A stretch of DNA of 64,000 bases from Chryseobacterium sediminis (GCF_008386505.1 NZ_VUNZ01000001.1:1419937-1483936), one strand, 5' to 3'; shown: positions 26,679 to 36,301, counted from the first letter of the stretch. Numbers and translations: made by a program. Notes: generated by a model from the sequence alone, not told the origin.

Positions 26679-29600
26679 TTAAATACATACCTGTTCTGTA
26701 ATAGTGACATTGTGCTGTTTGGCAGATACCAGAATTGATTTTGGATCTACTTCAATTAAAGATTGCCTTTGCGGGACATTGTTCACCAATATTTTAATAT
26801 CATCAATGTAGTCTACATAATACAGCTGCTCCAAATAGTTAACCAACTGATTCACATTCAGCTCTACATTAAAATCAATATTTTCAGAGTCTGTAAAAGC
26901 CCAAGGCGATATGTATTTTTTAATATCTTCGTCCAGCTGCTTGGTATAAAATGTTTCGTCATACTGCTCAAAGAATTTGACCTTTGTTTCTACTTTTGCT
27001 TCTTTATAGTTGGGATTAATCACCTGAGCTTTCACATGCATTGTATTTAACTCATTTACATAATTCTGAATTTTATTCAAAGAGGCTCTGCTTACTCTGG
27101 GCTGATAGACATCAAAAGCATTTTTATTTTTAATATTCGGAACCACCATAAGGGTTACATGACCCGGAGCCATATAGGAATTTTCGGAAGTGTGATTTAA
27201 ACATTTCACCTTAAAAACTTCCGGGAATTCCTGTAATACCAAATGTTCGTAATCCCATTGTGTAATAGCTCTGTGCTTATGTCTTAATCTTTCACTCACA
27301 CGTCTGTAAAACTCTGTATCTGTTTCTTTGTATTTCCCATCAAACGAGTTATAAGGCTGGCTAACTGATTTTACCTGAGGAACTCTGGAGATAAGCTTAG
27401 CAATGGTTTTTGCTTCCAATCCGTTATTGAGATGAGACAGATTATTGTCCTGATTCTGGAATGTTGCTAAAACAGCCTGAGTGTAGATTCCCTGAATTTT
27501 ACATACGGCATCATAGCTTCTTTGTGATTTCGCTCTGATCCAGACAAGTCCGTCGGTAAACCTCGTATGGCTTTTATCAACATCTTTAGGCACTTTAAAT
27601 TTGAAAATCCCCGATTCCAGGAACTTTCTCGTGTCGTTCTGCAACATATAATTCGACAAACTCATCCAGGTATTGTTTGAAAGAATATGCCATTCTATGA
27701 ATTCTTTTTCAAGGAAAGGATCTGCTAAAGGATTCTCACTTCCCTCCAGCATTTGGATTAACAGTGAAACTGTTGTCTGAGGCATTGCTTCCAGACCGAT
27801 GTATAATTCACCTCCATTCTGATGTACAGGCACAATGCTGTTGGTTTCGACTTCTTTTTCGTATTGTCCGAACACATCTTCATGAAACAGCTGTACTTCT
27901 TTATTTTTTGAAGCTTCACCGGCCGATTCTTTTTCTAAATATGAGTACGCATTTTCTTTTGCGCTGTAATTCAGCTCAATATCTTCAGCAAAAGGAATAT
28001 ACGGCTCGTTGGGAATAAGCTTTTTAAAAGTCGGATTACTTGATAATGCCAGAGTATACAGTTTAGGATATACATCCTGAAGAGAGGACTGATTAAGGGT
28101 TAACCTGATCGTCTCACTTGTTCCTGCTTCATTACTTGCATTATTTACAGAAAACTGGATTTTATAAGCATCTCTTACTTTCGTGAATACATCAATATCA
28201 TTGGCTTTTTCATACCATATTTCTTTATCCAGTAAGGCGACATCAGCTTTAAAATAACCATCAGAACCTACGATTGAAGAATTTTTTAAACCCTCAAAAT
28301 CGGTTAAACTTATATTTTGATTAGGCTGAATGACATATCCGCTGTATAAATCTTTTATAGAATCCGGAGCATTTTTCCAGTTGATCGTAATGTCTGCATT
28401 CTGCCATTTTTTGGAAAACATCTCAGGACATTTGATAAAAAAATTGGATCCTTTAATGGGTTGTGCGGTGAAAGGATAGTAAGGCTTTTCTGAATTCAAT
28501 GCCCCGTTGTCATTTTCTATCTGAATAGATTTTACTCCTTTTACATCAACTCCTATTTCTATGTTTTTTATTTGTTTTTCTGAAAGAGCTTCATACATAT
28601 CATAGTATTTTTCTCCTTCAATCATCAATCTTACAACAGGAAAGCTGGTTTGAAATGTTTCTGCCAGCACTTCTTTGTTGTATTTTACAACTGCCGGGAA
28701 ATCTTTAGGTAATGTAATAGAAAGCTCTAATCTTTCTTCTTCATTTTTAATACATGTTAAAATGGCACCTGACAACCATTCTTTCTCTCCGCTGCAAAGC
28801 ACTTTGATATTATTTTTAATATCTGTTTTTGAAAGACTTTGTAATTTTTGGGTTGAATTTTTATTAAAATCAATCTTAAGGGTGATAGTACGGTCTCCTT
28901 CTTTTAAATCAAATAGTGAGGAGGCAATTGAAAAGCCAAGTTTGGCTTTCGGAAGTTCTTTATAAATAGATTTATTTGAGTTGGTTTCATCGGAATTATA
29001 TCCAAACGGCCACCAATAATTACCGTCTTCCGGCAATTTATCACCCAATCCGTCAGCAGAGTTGGCCACCGGAGCCATTTTTAGTTCTCTGTTTTCAACA
29101 TCATTTAAGAAACTTTTAATTTCTACTACTTTTGCCTGGTTGGCAACAAGTTCATTACCTGTTTTGTAGATTCGTTTTTTTCCATCAGCATCTTTATCTC
29201 CATCCAGTAATGTACCGGCCGGAATTTTTTCCTGAATCGCTTTTTTGGCGAGTTCAAAAATCACATACACTTTGTCTGATTTGGCATCATTTTTCTCAAT
29301 TTGAAGAATTTCGTTGTAGTAGAAATCCAAGTGCCTTTTAGTAAGATTATTGAAGGCTTTTTTTGAGAAATCTAATAATTTTAAAAAGCAGACAAATAAT
29401 GTGAGATGAGGAGTCAGGCTGCTATCCTGTTCAAACTGGGACATAAGATCTGTAACCTGTTTTTTCATACTTTTATACTCAACGCTTTCTCTACGCGGGA
29501 TCGCATTGGCATCATCACCCAGGAAGAAGTTTCCCCAGTTTCCTTTTGGTGTTGTATTATCATCTTTGTCAAAATAGTTTACACGTTGAGCAAAATTGTT

Positions 29601-29729
29601 TGCGAATAATAGCCAGTCAAACAAATCGAAATCGTGTAACTCAAGATTCCCAGGATCTAGTTCTGCTAAAAAGCGCTGCATTTGTGATTTTCCTTCACGA
29701 TAATGTGAAAATGTATCTGTTTTTTTCAT
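26679..29729 (-). CDS. Afp11-like (gpJ-type) baseplate protein
   Basis: This 1016-aa protein has a baseplate-J-like C-terminal part. The segment VSERLRHKHRAITQWDYEHLVLQ (split at about residues 810-830) and QIQNYVNELN-like helices near 900 match Afp11 proteins. The N-terminus is a long helical/beta region with no signal. It sits between gp25-like (29819) and Afp12-like (23844) genes, as in Afp, PVC and AlgoCIS operons. Together with Afp12 it builds the wedge ring around the VgrG-like spike. Confidence 0.85.
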   Translation of the reverse strand: MKKTDTFSHYREGKSQMQRFLAELDPGNLELHDFDLFDWLLFANNFAQRVNYFDKDDNTTPKGNWGNFFLGDDANAIPRRESVEYKSMKKQVTDLMSQFEQDSSLTPHLTLFVCFLKLLDFSKKAFNNLTKRHLDFYYNEILQIEKNDAKSDKVYVIFELAKKAIQEKIPAGTLLDGDKDADGKKRIYKTGNELVANQAKVVEIKSFLNDVENRELKMAPVANSADGLGDKLPEDGNYWWPFGYNSDETNSNKSIYKELPKAKLGFSIASSLFDLKEGDRTITLKIDFNKNSTQKLQSLSKTDIKNNIKVLCSGEKEWLSGAILTCIKNEEERLELSITLPKDFPAVVKYNKEVLAETFQTSFPVVRLMIEGEKYYDMYEALSEKQIKNIEIGVDVKGVKSIQIENDNGALNSEKPYYPFTAQPIKGSNFFIKCPEMFSKKWQNADITINWKNAPDSIKDLYSGYVIQPNQNISLTDFEGLKNSSIVGSDGYFKADVALLDKEIWYEKANDIDVFTKVRDAYKIQFSVNNASNEAGTSETIRLTLNQSSLQDVYPKLYTLALSSNPTFKKLIPNEPYIPFAEDIELNYSAKENAYSYLEKESAGEASKNKEVQLFHEDVFGQYEKEVETNSIVPVHQNGGELYIGLEAMPQTTVSLLIQMLEGSENPLADPFLEKEFIEWHILSNNTWMSLSNYMLQNDTRKFLESGIFKFKVPKDVDKSHTRFTDGLVWIRAKSQRSYDAVCKIQGIYTQAVLATFQNQDNNLSHLNNGLEAKTIAKLISRVPQVKSVSQPYNSFDGKYKETDTEFYRRVSERLRHKHRAITQWDYEHLVLQEFPEVFKVKCLNHTSENSYMAPGHVTLMVVPNIKNKNAFDVYQPRVSRASLNKIQNYVNELNTMHVKAQVINPNYKEAKVETKVKFFEQYDETFYTKQLDEDIKKYISPWAFTDSENIDFNVELNVNQLVNYLEQLYYVDYIDDIKILVNNVPQRQSLIEVDPKSILVSAKQHNVTITEQVCI

Positions 29730-29818
29730 TTGTTTATATTTATCTTTCTATGGTCAGATGCAATACTTATTGTAGTGTTTGGTAGTATTCAAAATGGCTA
29801 CAGACATCCCGTAATTCA

Positions 29819-30229
29819 TTATATTTCGGTAGCTTCTCCTTTGTAAAAAGGAAAAACCATATTGCTTCTTGTATTAGTATTTCTTACTTCGTAGTCAACT
29901 TGTATCAAAACTTCTCCTTGAATTTCTTCCTGAGTATCAATTTCAATACTTAGGATATTTATTCTGGGTTCATGATATAAAATAGCACGCTCAATGATTC
30001 CTTTCATTTGGGTAACCAGCGTTAAGTCCAGAGGTTTAAAGAGCATTTCCTGCAAGTCACACCCGTAGTTTGGGAACATTACACGTTCACCGGGGCGTGT
30101 TGACAATAAAATCTTAAGGCTGTTATTGATGTCTTCTACATCTGTGGTCATTGCCAGTTTTCCTTCAGTCTCGTTAAACTCAGGCGGAAAACTCCAGCCT
30201 GTTCCTAAAAAATCTGTATTTATTTTCAT
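29819..30229 (-). CDS. gp25-like baseplate wedge protein (Afp9-like)
   Basis: This 136-aa protein has the gp25/GPW signature LLSTRPGERVMFPNYG (about 42-57) and the downstream LFKPLD segment. These proteins are lysozyme-fold-derived but non-enzymatic, and they connect the sheath initiator to the baseplate in contractile tails and T6SS. Length and order (after PAAR, before the Afp11-like gene) are standard. Confidence 0.9.
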   Translation of the reverse strand: MKINTDFLGTGWSFPPEFNETEGKLAMTTDVEDINNSLKILLSTRPGERVMFPNYGCDLQEMLFKPLDLTLVTQMKGIIERAILYHEPRINILSIEIDTQEEIQGEVLIQVDYEVRNTNTRSNMVFPFYKGEATEI

Positions 30230-30372
30230 ACGTTATTTGTTATATTTAATGTTCACATCCTGCATCTGTAGCATAGAGTTTTGGTTATTCTAACCGCTTG
30301 TTATTGATGTTTTACATTTTTACTTTTGGTCAGATCCTAATGTATTGGACAGCTTAAAAGCTTCCTTTAATC

Positions 30373-30663
30373 TCATCCGCCTATTAAAACAGTGGCTTCA
30401 CCTGCGGTTATCACTCCTCCATGAGCGGTAGAATCGCCCATTCTTGCTGCAGGTTTTCCGCCTATTAAAACACTTGAGGATCCTGACGCAATGGTGTCTG
30501 GCGGACCTGTACATACTGCTTTGTCTCCCTGTCTTGCTGCAGGCATTCCACCGATAAGTACCGTGGGCTCTCCTGCCGGAATGATAGGACCTCCTACGTG
30601 GGGAACATTTCCCGTTACCATAGGACAGGTATGCATATCTGTAATTCTTGCTGCGGGTTTCAT
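30373..30663 (-). CDS. PAAR spike-tip protein (Afp10-like)
   Basis: This 96-aa single-domain PAAR protein begins MKPAARITDMHTCP. It shows the His/Cys ligands in MHTCP, the repeated VLIGGMPAARQGD and VLIGGKPAARMGD strands, and the terminal VLIGG. PAAR proteins cap the VgrG-like spike with a metal-stabilised point. It lies 5 bp below the spike gene at 30669, so the pair is co-expressed. Confidence 0.93.
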   Translation of the reverse strand: MKPAARITDMHTCPMVTGNVPHVGGPIIPAGEPTVLIGGMPAARQGDKAVCTGPPDTIASGSSSVLIGGKPAARMGDSTAHGGVITAGEATVLIGG

Positions 30664-30668
30664 GATTA

Positions 30669-32414
30669 TTAATTAATTTTAACTTGAGATCCTTTTACTA
30701 CTGTTACTGCTCCTGATTTAAGCTCTGAACCGGAACTGCCTTCTGCTTTGAACTGCGCACTTGCTTTTACACTGATATTGGTTCCTTCCATTTTAATGTC
30801 ACCTTTTGCTTTGATCTTGATGTCTTTTCCGCTTTCTATACTGATACCATCTTTATTAAGTGTAAGAATATTAGAATGCTCATCTTCTATTTTAATAACA
30901 TCAGCATCTTCGTCTACAATCACTTTTTTACCTTTCGGGGTTTCCAGTGTGTATGAAATTTTGTCGTCATTAAAAATCATTTTCATTTCGCTTCGGGTAA
31001 CAAAGCCCTTTTCGTGATTATCATCAGATGCTACAATAGGAGCTGGTTTTGCGCTGCTGTTCAGCATTCCAAGTACTACGGCATCATTGGGATCGTCATT
31101 AACAAATCCGATGATAACCTCATCTCCGATTTCCGGTCTGAAGAATGATCCTCTGTTCTCCCCTGCATCAAGGGTGGCAATACGTGCCCAGATTCCTTCT
31201 TCCTCGTTATTAATGATAGGGATCTGCACTAAAATTCTGTCTTCTCCGTCCGGATCTGATTCCAGTTGTGATACTACCCCTACATGCAATCCGCTTATGG
31301 CAGGCATAATTCCTGAACCTGGCTTTTCACTTACATCATAGGTTTCTGAGAACCATGTTGGAGAAAGCCCGAATTGAGCGTCTACCAGCCAGTTTCCTTC
31401 AGCGATTTCATGACGGACACCGGTTACGTATATTTTCCCGTTGAATCTGTTTCCTACGCCTTGCAGTGTTAATGAAACTCCTGGTATCACAGATGGGATT
31501 CCCTGAAATTGCACTCTTCCTCTTGTTTTGGCTAATTGCTGGAAGGTTGCTTTGGCATCGCTCCATTCCTGCAGTTCTCCCTGAGTAAGATTCCCACCAT
31601 GTTTAAGCTGCAGATCTTCAATTCCGAAGACCTCTGCTAAATCACCTGATGAAAGATTTCCGTTGAGGTTAATGGCAGGATCCTGAGCTTCAACTTCCGT
31701 CATTTCCTGATCCGTATAGCTCCATGTTTTAGCTGTAATTTTGCTGAACTGGTCTCTGGCATCAATTTCGCCGTCAAATTCATGTACGGATGATCCGTAA
31801 ACCACTGTTTCTACTGTATCACCGCTAAAATCAGGTTTACCGATTTTGATGGTTCCATCTTCAACGAAACAAAGTTTACCGTTTGCCTGTGCTCTGGTAA
31901 GCATAAAATCCCAATCAGAAACCTGATACTGCACCAATTCCTTATGTGAATTTGAAGTAGCTTCAACATCGGCAGTAAGCCCGTTATTACTAATAAGTTC
32001 TTCCATGACATCGCTGTCTGTGCTTTCATAGAAATACTTACTTTTTCTTCCTAGAGTCATTTTTACAGCCTTATCTCTGCATTCTACAATGAGGTAAGAA
32101 GAACCGTTTCTGATTTTTATGTTGTGCTTTACAACAACTCCTTTAAAAATGGTTTCCTCTTCGGAATGGTATCCAGCGGTAATCTCAATTTCTTTTCCGG
32201 GAATTAACAGATCTTCATTACTAAGCTTGAAATCCTGCTCCGGTATACTTCCGTCTAAAATAACAATGCGGGCATAAGGAATTCTGTTGAATTCTTTTTC
32301 CACGACAATGTTTTTTACCCCGTACTTGCCCGGCAATTCTGTTCCTCCAGACATTACCTTATAGGTGACTAAATCTGGATTTTTTGCTGTTTGTATGTAT
32401 CCGCTATTATTCAT
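30669..32414 (-). CDS. VgrG-like spike protein (Afp8-like)
   Basis: This 581-aa protein has an N-terminal gp27-like hub region, then an OB-fold (gp5-type) around 370-460 with the typical GIWARIATLDAG and RPEIGDEVIIGF strands. A C-terminal strand-rich needle region (GKDIKIKAKGDIKMEGTNIS) follows. This is the central spike of contractile injection systems. Order (LysM-like gene, spike, PAAR, gp25) is as in other eCIS operons. Confidence 0.92.
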   Translation of the reverse strand: MNNSGYIQTAKNPDLVTYKVMSGGTELPGKYGVKNIVVEKEFNRIPYARIVILDGSIPEQDFKLSNEDLLIPGKEIEITAGYHSEEETIFKGVVVKHNIKIRNGSSYLIVECRDKAVKMTLGRKSKYFYESTDSDVMEELISNNGLTADVEATSNSHKELVQYQVSDWDFMLTRAQANGKLCFVEDGTIKIGKPDFSGDTVETVVYGSSVHEFDGEIDARDQFSKITAKTWSYTDQEMTEVEAQDPAINLNGNLSSGDLAEVFGIEDLQLKHGGNLTQGELQEWSDAKATFQQLAKTRGRVQFQGIPSVIPGVSLTLQGVGNRFNGKIYVTGVRHEIAEGNWLVDAQFGLSPTWFSETYDVSEKPGSGIMPAISGLHVGVVSQLESDPDGEDRILVQIPIINNEEEGIWARIATLDAGENRGSFFRPEIGDEVIIGFVNDDPNDAVVLGMLNSSAKPAPIVASDDNHEKGFVTRSEMKMIFNDDKISYTLETPKGKKVIVDEDADVIKIEDEHSNILTLNKDGISIESGKDIKIKAKGDIKMEGTNISVKASAQFKAEGSSGSELKSGAVTVVKGSQVKIN

Positions 32415-32415
32415 A

Positions 32416-33135
32416 TTATGAAACTTTTTCTAATGGCGGAAAGAATAATTCCTGTCCTGGTTTTAATTGTCTGAAGTTGATAAGATTGTTTATTTTAGCT
32501 ACCTCCAGATAATATTTGGAATCTCCGTAGATACTTTCGGTCATTAATGGCAGTGTATCTCCGGCTTGTATTGTTCTTTTGTGGGTAACGTCTGGTGACT
32601 CATTTTTTTTCTGTGCAGCTTCCAGCTTAGGGCTAATAGATTCGCTGAACTTTGCTTTTCCTATCGCTCTCAAAGGCTGTCCTTCATTGTCAAACAACTT
32701 ATATTCTACAGTAAATTCTGCCAGTACTCCTTTAAATTCAAAGTCTCCCCAATTCAGAATTACGTTATAAGGTTTGTGTATAGGACCTGAAACCTGGCCT
32801 GTAGCCTTATAAAAAGCATCAACCTGATCTTTTACAGATGTCTTTTTAAAAGCTTTCCCTTTAATTTTATTGATAAGTTTAATCCCGGAATTCGCTTCTG
32901 TAACTCCTGTACCATCAAATAGAAATTCTAATTGTAAATCCGTTGAAGGTGATGCTACATATTTTAAATCGGTTTTAGCAGTTCCTGGCACTGAGCCGGG
33001 TTCAAGTTCCGTTTTATATGTTACAGAATATCCTGTAGGATTGATAAAAGCCTTAAAAGCACCATTCTGAATTCTTTTTTCATAATCAGAATCTTTATAG
33101 GTTCCAATTGTCAGTTTTTGAATTGCTCCTCTCAT
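32416..33135 (-). CDS. LysM-domain tail protein (Afp7-like)
   Basis: This 239-aa protein ends in a LysM domain (about 185-239: HKRTIQAGDTLPLMTESIYG then KINNLINFRQLKPGQELFFP). Afp7/gp53-like proteins use a LysM-type domain to link the baseplate hub to the tube; it need not bind peptidoglycan here. The ATG overlaps the stop of the 53-aa upstream gene (TAATG), which indicates translational coupling. Confidence 0.88.
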   Translation of the reverse strand: MRGAIQKLTIGTYKDSDYEKRIQNGAFKAFINPTGYSVTYKTELEPGSVPGTAKTDLKYVASPSTDLQLEFLFDGTGVTEANSGIKLINKIKGKAFKKTSVKDQVDAFYKATGQVSGPIHKPYNVILNWGDFEFKGVLAEFTVEYKLFDNEGQPLRAIGKAKFSESISPKLEAAQKKNESPDVTHKRTIQAGDTLPLMTESIYGDSKYYLEVAKINNLINFRQLKPGQELFFPPLEKVS

Positions 33136-33296
33136 TATCTTTCTTTTTTACGTTGTTCTATCTTTGCTGCCTGCTCTACACTTTCACTGATCGCACGCAT
33201 GAGCAATGTTTCATCTACCGATGCGGCAGTTGTGGTTGCTGCTGCTTTTTCGTCCACATTTATTTTAATGTGAAGCTCTTTTATTTCTATTGGCAT
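33135..33296 (-). CDS. DUF5908-type small eCIS protein (Afp6-like)
   Basis: A 53-aa frame begins MPIEIKELHIKINVDEK and ends in a basic coil (AAKIEQRKKER). This is the typical opening of the short DUF5908 proteins found between the tube and LysM genes of eCIS loci. Its stop overlaps the start of the LysM gene by one base, so the two are coupled. The gene is short enough to be missed by ORF length cut-offs. Its function is unknown; conservation of position suggests a small structural or chaperone role. Confidence 0.8.
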   Translation of the reverse strand: MPIEIKELHIKINVDEKAAATTTAASVDETLLMRAISESVEQAAKIEQRKKER

Positions 33297-33368
33297 TTCG
33301 TTTGTTTTTTAATCGATCATTAATATTCAAAACACTAATAACCAATGATTTAACATATTTATTTTTAA

Positions 33369-33488
33369 AAATCTAAGCACATGAAGGGTGTGTTCAGTCT
33401 CTGTTATAGACCAATCTGTTGTTTTTTATGAAAAAAGATTTGGGTAAAAGTTATCTTTAAACTAACACACGTTCAGGTGCTTAGATTT
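33369..33488 (-). other. Long inverted repeat between tube and baseplate genes
   Basis: The left arm at 33369-33394 (AAATCTAAGCACATGAAGG then GTGTGTT) pairs with the right arm at 33464-33488, near-perfectly over about 25 bp, around a 69-nt loop. It sits in a 202-bp gap in an otherwise tight operon. On the minus-strand RNA the stem is followed by a U-rich stretch, so it may attenuate or process the transcript and lower baseplate expression relative to tube and sheath. Confidence 0.55.
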
Positions 33489-33498
33489 GATTTAGAAA

Positions 33499-33966
33499 TT
33501 ACAAGCCTAAGCTTGCTAACGATGAGGGTATTGTGAAATATCTATATTTCAGTTCTATTGTTTCAATAGCAAGTTTGCTTTCTTCTGCGTTGAATTCTGA
33601 CACTTCCCATCTTACGGGGTATGCTCCAACTACATTCCAAACCATTAAGGGTGCTGTAGACTGAATTCCTCCTGAAAGAGAAATGATCAGGTCTCTGGGT
33701 TCAAACTGGAAGTTTTCCATCGCATTTCTACACCAGCTTATCAATCCGGAACTTACGATTAACCCACGCTTAAGAACAAGATTAGGATATTTGGGTCTCA
33801 AAGGAAGCTGGTGTGTAAACCTGTTTTCGCCTCCTTCGGCATATTCTTCAGTTCCAATTTCTGTTGATAAACCAGATATAGATTGAAATCTGGAGTCAAT
33901 ACCCTCTGTTGTTGAAATCCCATTAACAATAAAAGAGAAACTGGTTGGAGGATATAAAACTGCCAT
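33499..33966 (-). CDS. Tube-initiator-like protein (Afp5-like)
   Basis: This 155-aa protein of the T4 gp19/tube superfamily has PPTSFSFIVNG and FQSISGLSTEIGTEEYAEGG near the start and LKYRYFTIPSS near the end. It is longer and clearly diverged from the two 143-aa tube proteins, matching the Afp5-type protein that nucleates the tube on the baseplate. Its ATG lies 2 bp below the stop of the preceding tube gene. Confidence 0.85.
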   Translation of the reverse strand: MAVLYPPTSFSFIVNGISTTEGIDSRFQSISGLSTEIGTEEYAEGGENRFTHQLPLRPKYPNLVLKRGLIVSSGLISWCRNAMENFQFEPRDLIISLSGGIQSTAPLMVWNVVGAYPVRWEVSEFNAEESKLAIETIELKYRYFTIPSSLASLGL

Positions 33967-33968
33967 GA

Positions 33969-34400
33969 TTAGTTATTTTCAATAGTTAGTCCTTCGTGTG
34001 CAATTTCCAGCGTTTCAATAGCCACCTCATTACCTTCAGCTTTTAAGTCTGTTGATTGTAATTTAAGAGGGAATGCATTTTTCACTTTCCACGTTACTGC
34101 AGGTGCTCCTGTTTCATCTAAAAGAGAGATTGTAATAGATCTGCGCTCTACTGTACTTAGCTGAATACTCTGGAACCAGTCGAAATATTCGTTATCAGTT
34201 TTAAAAGTTCCTCTCTTTAAAGTAATGTTGCTGAAACTTTTCATTCCAGGCATTTTAATCTTACTAAAATCAGGGCTTGCACCGTGTCTGTATTCAATTA
34301 AAGCTGCTTCAACATTTAAACCGCTTACTTCCTGGAAACCTACTTTTGTTCCGCCCCAATCTACTTCAAAGGCAAACTTTACTAATGGATATGTACTCAT
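33969..34400 (-). CDS. Inner tube protein, copy 2
   Basis: The 143-aa gp19/Hcp-like tube protein (MSTYPLVKFAFEVDWGG at the start, then VSGLNVEAALIEYRHG) is identical in amino acid sequence to the product of 35834-36265, although the DNA differs at many silent positions. The copies sit below different sheath genes as two tube+sheath pairs. Identity at protein but not DNA level shows purifying selection since duplication or an older gene-conversion event. It forms the stacked-ring inner tube. Confidence 0.92.
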   Translation of the reverse strand: MSTYPLVKFAFEVDWGGTKVGFQEVSGLNVEAALIEYRHGASPDFSKIKMPGMKSFSNITLKRGTFKTDNEYFDWFQSIQLSTVERRSITISLLDETGAPAVTWKVKNAFPLKLQSTDLKAEGNEVAIETLEIAHEGLTIENN

Positions 34401-34436
34401 AATGTATTTATTTTTATTTGTTATTTAGTTTATTTT

Positions 34437-35810
34437 TTATGCTTCCTGTAATTTGTGTGAAAAACGTAGCACAATAAATTCTGCCGGACGTACTGCAGCC
34501 ATCCCAATTTCAATGATCATTCTTCCTTCCAGAATATCCTGAGCAGACATTGTTTTGTGTAAACCAACGCTTACATAATAAGCTTCTTCCGGCTTGCTTC
34601 CTGCTAAAGCACCGTCTCTCCACTGCTGATCAAGGAAATTCTCGATCATAGCCTGTACACGAACCCATGTATTGGCAGTATTCGGTTCAAAAACGAAACG
34701 TTCTGTAGCTTTCTTTACAGATTCTTCTACCATATTGAAGAAACGACGTACTGGTACATATCTCCATTCGTTACTGTTTCCGTCTAATGTTCTAGCTCCC
34801 CAAACTAATGTTCCTTTTCCTGTAAAAGTTCTGATGGCGTTGATGGATTTTCCTGCTACCGCATCTACGTTAAGACCATCCTGCACTTCGTTAGAAATTT
34901 TTACAACAGGTGCCAATACATTGCTGATTGCTAAGTTGGCAGGTGCTTTCCATACTCCGGAAGTACTGTCTACTTTAGCATAAATTCCGGCAATTGATGA
35001 AGATGGAGCTAATACCAGTCTTTTAGCTTCAATTTCTTTTTTAGCCTGATTATACAATGCTGAACTTTTTGATTTCAACCATGCTAAAGTATTTCCATTT
35101 TGAGGCATTGCAACATCTACAAGAACTCCTAAGTCATTTAATTCTTTATAGCTCTCGATTTTAACATCTTTATCATCAAAGCTATAGCTTAAAACGGTCT
35201 CCAATTTTGGATAATAGGCTGCTCCATATTTTAATCCTGTAGCATCTACTCCGGCTCTAAAAGCAGCAGCATTTTCAAAAACATCCATAATAACGAATCT
35301 GTCTTTCAAATCTTCTGCCTGATCCAAAGCTTTATTGTATAATTTGTAAGCATCTGCTCCTAAAACTTCAGCATCCGGGAAAACGATAAGTGTAGGCTCA
35401 TCTTCTTTTTCTAGTGATTTCAATCCGAACCATAAACCGCCAACAAACGTTTCAGTTCCTAATACAGGAGTGTGTTCATAGTCAGCTACTGAAACAATAT
35501 AACATGGTCCGCCACCATTAGCAAAATACATTTGCATAGCATAATACATTTTGTAAGGGCTTACTTTGCTGTTATCGATAGTTGCAGTAACAGTTGTATC
35601 TTCGATCTTAACAGAGATTGCCGTTTTTTCATCTTTTGCTCCTCCAAAAATTGTTTCGTATTCCAACATAGAAGAGATTCTTGTAGGTTCATTTCTTGGT
35701 CCTTTATCTGTATGACCGATAAAAGCAGGGATAGCCGTTTCTACTTGCGCTACAGATGGTGGGAATTTTGCAGTTTCCTCTACGTAAACTCCAGGTGTTT
35801 TGTAATTCAT
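34437..35810 (-). CDS. Contractile sheath protein, shortest form
   Basis: This 457-aa tail sheath protein (Afp2-4-like) begins MNYKTPGVYVEE, carries the conserved GxxAFIGHTDKGP block, and ends with the family C-terminal region AEFIVLRFSHKLQEA. It lacks the Ala-rich insert of the 574-aa sheath at 36302, so it represents the core length. Sheath proteins surround the tube and drive injection by contraction; eCIS usually carry two or three versions. Confidence 0.92.
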   Translation of the reverse strand: MNYKTPGVYVEETAKFPPSVAQVETAIPAFIGHTDKGPRNEPTRISSMLEYETIFGGAKDEKTAISVKIEDTTVTATIDNSKVSPYKMYYAMQMYFANGGGPCYIVSVADYEHTPVLGTETFVGGLWFGLKSLEKEDEPTLIVFPDAEVLGADAYKLYNKALDQAEDLKDRFVIMDVFENAAAFRAGVDATGLKYGAAYYPKLETVLSYSFDDKDVKIESYKELNDLGVLVDVAMPQNGNTLAWLKSKSSALYNQAKKEIEAKRLVLAPSSSIAGIYAKVDSTSGVWKAPANLAISNVLAPVVKISNEVQDGLNVDAVAGKSINAIRTFTGKGTLVWGARTLDGNSNEWRYVPVRRFFNMVEESVKKATERFVFEPNTANTWVRVQAMIENFLDQQWRDGALAGSKPEEAYYVSVGLHKTMSAQDILEGRMIIEIGMAAVRPAEFIVLRFSHKLQEA

Positions 35811-35833
35811 TTTTTAAAATTTTAAAGTTAATA

Positions 35834-36265
35834 TTAGTTATTTTCAATAGTTAATCCTTCGTGTGCAATTTCTAAGGTTTCGATTGCCACTTCATTTCCT
35901 TCAGCTTTCAGATCTGTTGATTGTAATTTAAGAGGGAATGCATTTTTCACTTTCCATGTTACTGCAGGCGCTCCTGTTTCATCTAAAAGAGAAATCGTAA
36001 TAGATCTGCGCTCTACCGTACTTAGCTGAATACTTTGGAACCAGTCGAAATATTCGTTATCAGTTTTGAAAGTTCCTCTCTTTAAAGTAATGTTACTGAA
36101 ACTTTTCATTCCAGGCATTTTAATCTTACTAAAATCTGGGCTTGCACCGTGTCTGTATTCAATTAAAGCTGCTTCAACATTTAAACCGCTTACTTCCTGA
36201 AAACCTACTTTTGTTCCGCCCCAATCTACTTCAAAGGCAAACTTTACTAATGGATATGTACTCAT
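35834..36265 (-). CDS. Inner tube protein, copy 1
   Basis: This 143-aa tube protein is identical in sequence to the product of 33969-34400. It sits directly below the 574-aa sheath gene, repeating the sheath-then-tube order seen in the second pair. The flanking spacers (33-36 bp) are also alike, so the whole pair was duplicated. It contributes to the inner tube; why two identical genes are kept is open, though gene dosage is the simplest answer. Confidence 0.92.
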   Translation of the reverse strand: MSTYPLVKFAFEVDWGGTKVGFQEVSGLNVEAALIEYRHGASPDFSKIKMPGMKSFSNITLKRGTFKTDNEYFDWFQSIQLSTVERRSITISLLDETGAPAVTWKVKNAFPLKLQSTDLKAEGNEVAIETLEIAHEGLTIENN

Positions 36266-36301
36266 AATTTATTTTTAATTTTAATTGTTATTTAATTGAT
36301 T

